This document shows, one piece after another, positions 5,703 through 7,246 of a stretch of 7,246 nucleotides of DNA; positions within the stretch are counted from its first letter, which is position 1; each line of letters opens with the position of its first letter. A model generated the notes under the pieces. It had not been told where the DNA came from and did no database searches. It saw only the letters and a list, made by a program, of their open reading frames with translations. A program made the position numbers and the translations under genes. This DNA is from Flavobacteriaceae bacterium (GTDB taxonomy: Bacteria > Bacteroidota > Bacteroidia > Flavobacteriales > Flavobacteriaceae): assembly GCA_030694835.1 (NCBI GenBank), contig JAUYUF010000034.1:1-7246 (forward strand). The letters run 5' to 3'.

Positions 5703-7043
5703 ATGAATCAAAAAGTTCTTATACAAAACGCTACCATTGTTAATGATGATCTTATTTATAAAAGTGATTTATTAATAGAAAACGGTTTTATAACCAAAAT
5801 AAATACAGAAATTCTGGCTGATAATGATACTCAAATTATTGATGCTTCCGGACAACTTTTAATTCCGGGAATTATTGATGATCAGGTACATTTTCGTGAA
5901 CCAGGATTAACACATAAAGCTACAATTGCTTCTGAATCAAAAGCTGCAATTGCAGGAGGAATTACTTCATTTATAGAAATGCCCAACACAAATCCACCTT
6001 GTATTACTCAAGAATTATTAGAAGATAAATTTCAGATTGCTAAAAATTCGTCATTAGCTAATTATTCTTTTATGATTGGGGGCACCAATTCTAATTTAGA
6101 AGAACTACTTAAAACAAATCCAAAAAATGTAGCCGGAATCAAACTTTTTTTAGGTTCTTCAACAGGAAATATGTTAGTTGATGATGAAATTTTTTTAGAA
6201 AAATTATTTTCATCAACAGATCTATTAATTGCTGTTCATTGTGAAGACGAGACAACAATTCGAAAAAATATCGCTATTTATAAGGAAAAGTTTGGTGATG
6301 AAATTCCAATAAAATTTCATCCAATTATTAGAAGTGAAGAGTCTTGTTATCTTTCATCTTCAAAAGCCATTGCTTTAGCTAAAAAAACAGGTGCTCGATT
6401 GCATGTTTTTCATTTGTCTACCGCTAAAGAAACTGAATTATTTACCAATGAAATTCCACTAAAAGATAAAAGAATTACTGCCGAAGTATGTATCCATCAT
6501 CTTTGGTTTGATGATTCAGATTATCAAAATAAAGGAAATTTTATCAAATGGAATCCTGCAATTAAATCAGAAAAAGACAAAGAAGGATTGTGGAAAGCTT
6601 TGCTTGATGATCGAATTGATGTCATTGCAACAGACCATGCACCCCATACATTTGAAGAAAAAAATCAGGTTTATACAAAAGCACCAAGTGGCGGACCGCT
6701 GGTTCAACACGCTTTGCCCGCCATGTTAGAAATGGTTCATCAACAAAAAATATCCATCGAAAAAATGGTGGAAAAAATGTGTCACAATCCGGCAATTTTA
6801 TTTCAAATTGATAAAAGAGGATTTATCCGTGAAGGTTATTTTGCTGATTTAGTCTTGGTTGATATGAACAATTCTTGGACCGTTGATAAAGAAAATATAT
6901 TATATCAATGTGGGTGGTCGCCTTTTGAAGGAACTACTTTTCAATCAAAAATAACACATACTTTTGTAAACGGAAATTTAGTTTATCAAAATGGAAATTT
7001 TATATCAAATATTAAAGGAAAAAGATTAGAATTTAATCGATAA
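5703..7043 (+). CDS. pyrC: Dihydroorotase (class I-type amidohydrolase, Bacteroidetes form)
   Basis: 446-aa cytosolic amidohydrolase of normal length. Dihydroorotase interconverts carbamoyl-aspartate and dihydroorotate in pyrimidine synthesis. The sequence closely resembles the Bacteroidetes form as I recall it from Porphyromonas: IDDQVHFREPGLTHK (58-72), FIEMPNTNPP (90-99), GIKLFLGSSTGNML (145-158, Lys147 as the likely carboxylated lysine), AVHCED (177-182, His179), HVFHLSTAKE (234-243, His237), EVCIHHLWF (261-269), IATDHAPH (308-315, Asp311) and SGGPLVQHALP. The usual metal-binding HxH is QVH here (Gln61, His63). I chose the ATG at 5703; a GTG directly before it at 5700 would add one residue. 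It lies 6 nt after the glycosyltransferase, and its stop overlaps the next start. Other cyclic amidohydrolases (allantoinase, hydantoinase) are less likely given this signature. Confidence 0.92.
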   Translation: MNQKVLIQNATIVNDDLIYKSDLLIENGFITKINTEILADNDTQIIDASGQLLIPGIIDDQVHFREPGLTHKATIASESKAAIAGGITSFIEMPNTNPPCITQELLEDKFQIAKNSSLANYSFMIGGTNSNLEELLKTNPKNVAGIKLFLGSSTGNMLVDDEIFLEKLFSSTDLLIAVHCEDETTIRKNIAIYKEKFGDEIPIKFHPIIRSEESCYLSSSKAIALAKKTGARLHVFHLSTAKETELFTNEIPLKDKRITAEVCIHHLWFDDSDYQNKGNFIKWNPAIKSEKDKEGLWKALLDDRIDVIATDHAPHTFEEKNQVYTKAPSGGPLVQHALPAMLEMVHQQKISIEKMVEKMCHNPAILFQIDKRGFIREGYFADLVLVDMNNSWTVDKENILYQCGWSPFEGTTFQSKITHTFVNGNLVYQNGNFISNIKGKRLEFNR

Positions 7044-7246
7044 TGAAAAACATAATCTATTTAATTATTGGAATCATTATGTTTAGTGCTTGCACTAGTA
7101 ACACTATTTATGAAAAACCCAAAAACTTGCTTTCTAAAAAAGAAATGGTTAACATTTTAACCGATATGTACATAGCCGAAGGGGCAAGATCCGTTCATAA
7201 TAAAGATGCTGAACGATTAGTAGATTATATGCCATTAGTGTATGAA
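7043..7246 (+). CDS. DUF4296 lipoprotein, N-terminal part
   Basis: The first 68 codons of a gene that continues past the right edge. The start overlaps the dihydroorotase stop by one base (TAATG), indicating translational coupling. The N-terminus has a lipoprotein signal: MKNIIYLIIGIIMFSAC, with Cys17 as the likely lipidated residue, so the product is predicted to be attached to a membrane facing the periplasm. The following EKPKNLLSKKEMVNILTDMY resembles the start of DUF4296 proteins, small Bacteroidetes lipoproteins of unknown function that I recall being found near dihydroorotase. Position 2 after Cys is Thr, so there is no retention-type Asp. The family call is from memory of this pattern; the lipoprotein call is well supported by sequence. 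Confidence 0.8.
   Translation, partial: MKNIIYLIIGIIMFSACTSNTIYEKPKNLLSKKEMVNILTDMYIAEGARSVHNKDAERLVDYMPLVYE

Noticed and set aside
6508..6729. A 73-codon plus-strand open frame inside the dihydroorotase gene.
   Set aside because: It overlaps well-conserved dihydroorotase codons in another frame, its product is Lys/Ile-rich without a family pattern, and nothing suggests translation.
1..7246. Mobile elements, CRISPR, tRNA/rRNA, defence or toxin-antitoxin genes.
   Set aside because: No repeats, transposase-like frames, cloverleaf-like sequence or foreign base composition were seen; all coding regions are explained by ordinary chromosomal families.

Overview
The window looks like a chromosomal stretch from a member of the Flavobacteriaceae (Bacteroidota). 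The DNA is very AT-rich, SD-type ribosome sites are essentially absent, and TAnnTTTG boxes (the Bacteroidetes -7 promoter element) lie in front of several genes. The gene set includes families typical of that group: DUF4271, DUF4296, and a dihydroorotase with the DDQVHFREPG signature. The genus cannot be fixed from the sequence alone.

Layout. Left block, plus strand (1-3416): the last 24 codons of panC, then panD, a membrane protein of the lysylphosphatidylglycerol-synthase-TM/UPF0104 (flippase-like) family, a small secreted protein of unknown function, and radA. This block ends at a perfect 28-bp palindrome flanked by A and T runs, which serves as a shared terminator. Middle block, minus strand (3427-4884): DUF4271 integral membrane protein followed by a HemD-family (uroporphyrinogen-III synthase-like) protein. 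Right block, plus strand (4977-7246): a DPM1-like polyprenol monophosphomannose synthase, a dihydroorotase, and the start of a DUF4296 lipoprotein that runs off the end. The middle and right blocks diverge from a 92-bp region that carries a promoter box on each strand.

Function. PanC and PanD supply pantothenate: PanD makes beta-alanine and PanC condenses it with pantoate. RadA acts in recombination and repair. Dihydroorotase belongs to pyrimidine synthesis. The mannosyltransferase feeds polyprenol-phosphate-mannose to envelope glycosylation. These are mostly housekeeping genes in tight strings, with no sign of mobile elements, CRISPR, RNA genes or recent transfer.

I did not find a convincing undescribed system. 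The points most worth a second look are: the panD/UPF0104 junction (TTG start inside one hairpin, with a second, terminator-like hairpin just inside the coding region); the secreted protein with its His/Asp-rich motif; the terminator stem that also encodes the end of the HemD-like protein; a promoter-like box inside conserved DUF4271 codons; and the His-to-Gln change in the dihydroorotase metal motif. No stretch over 300 bases lacks a gene.
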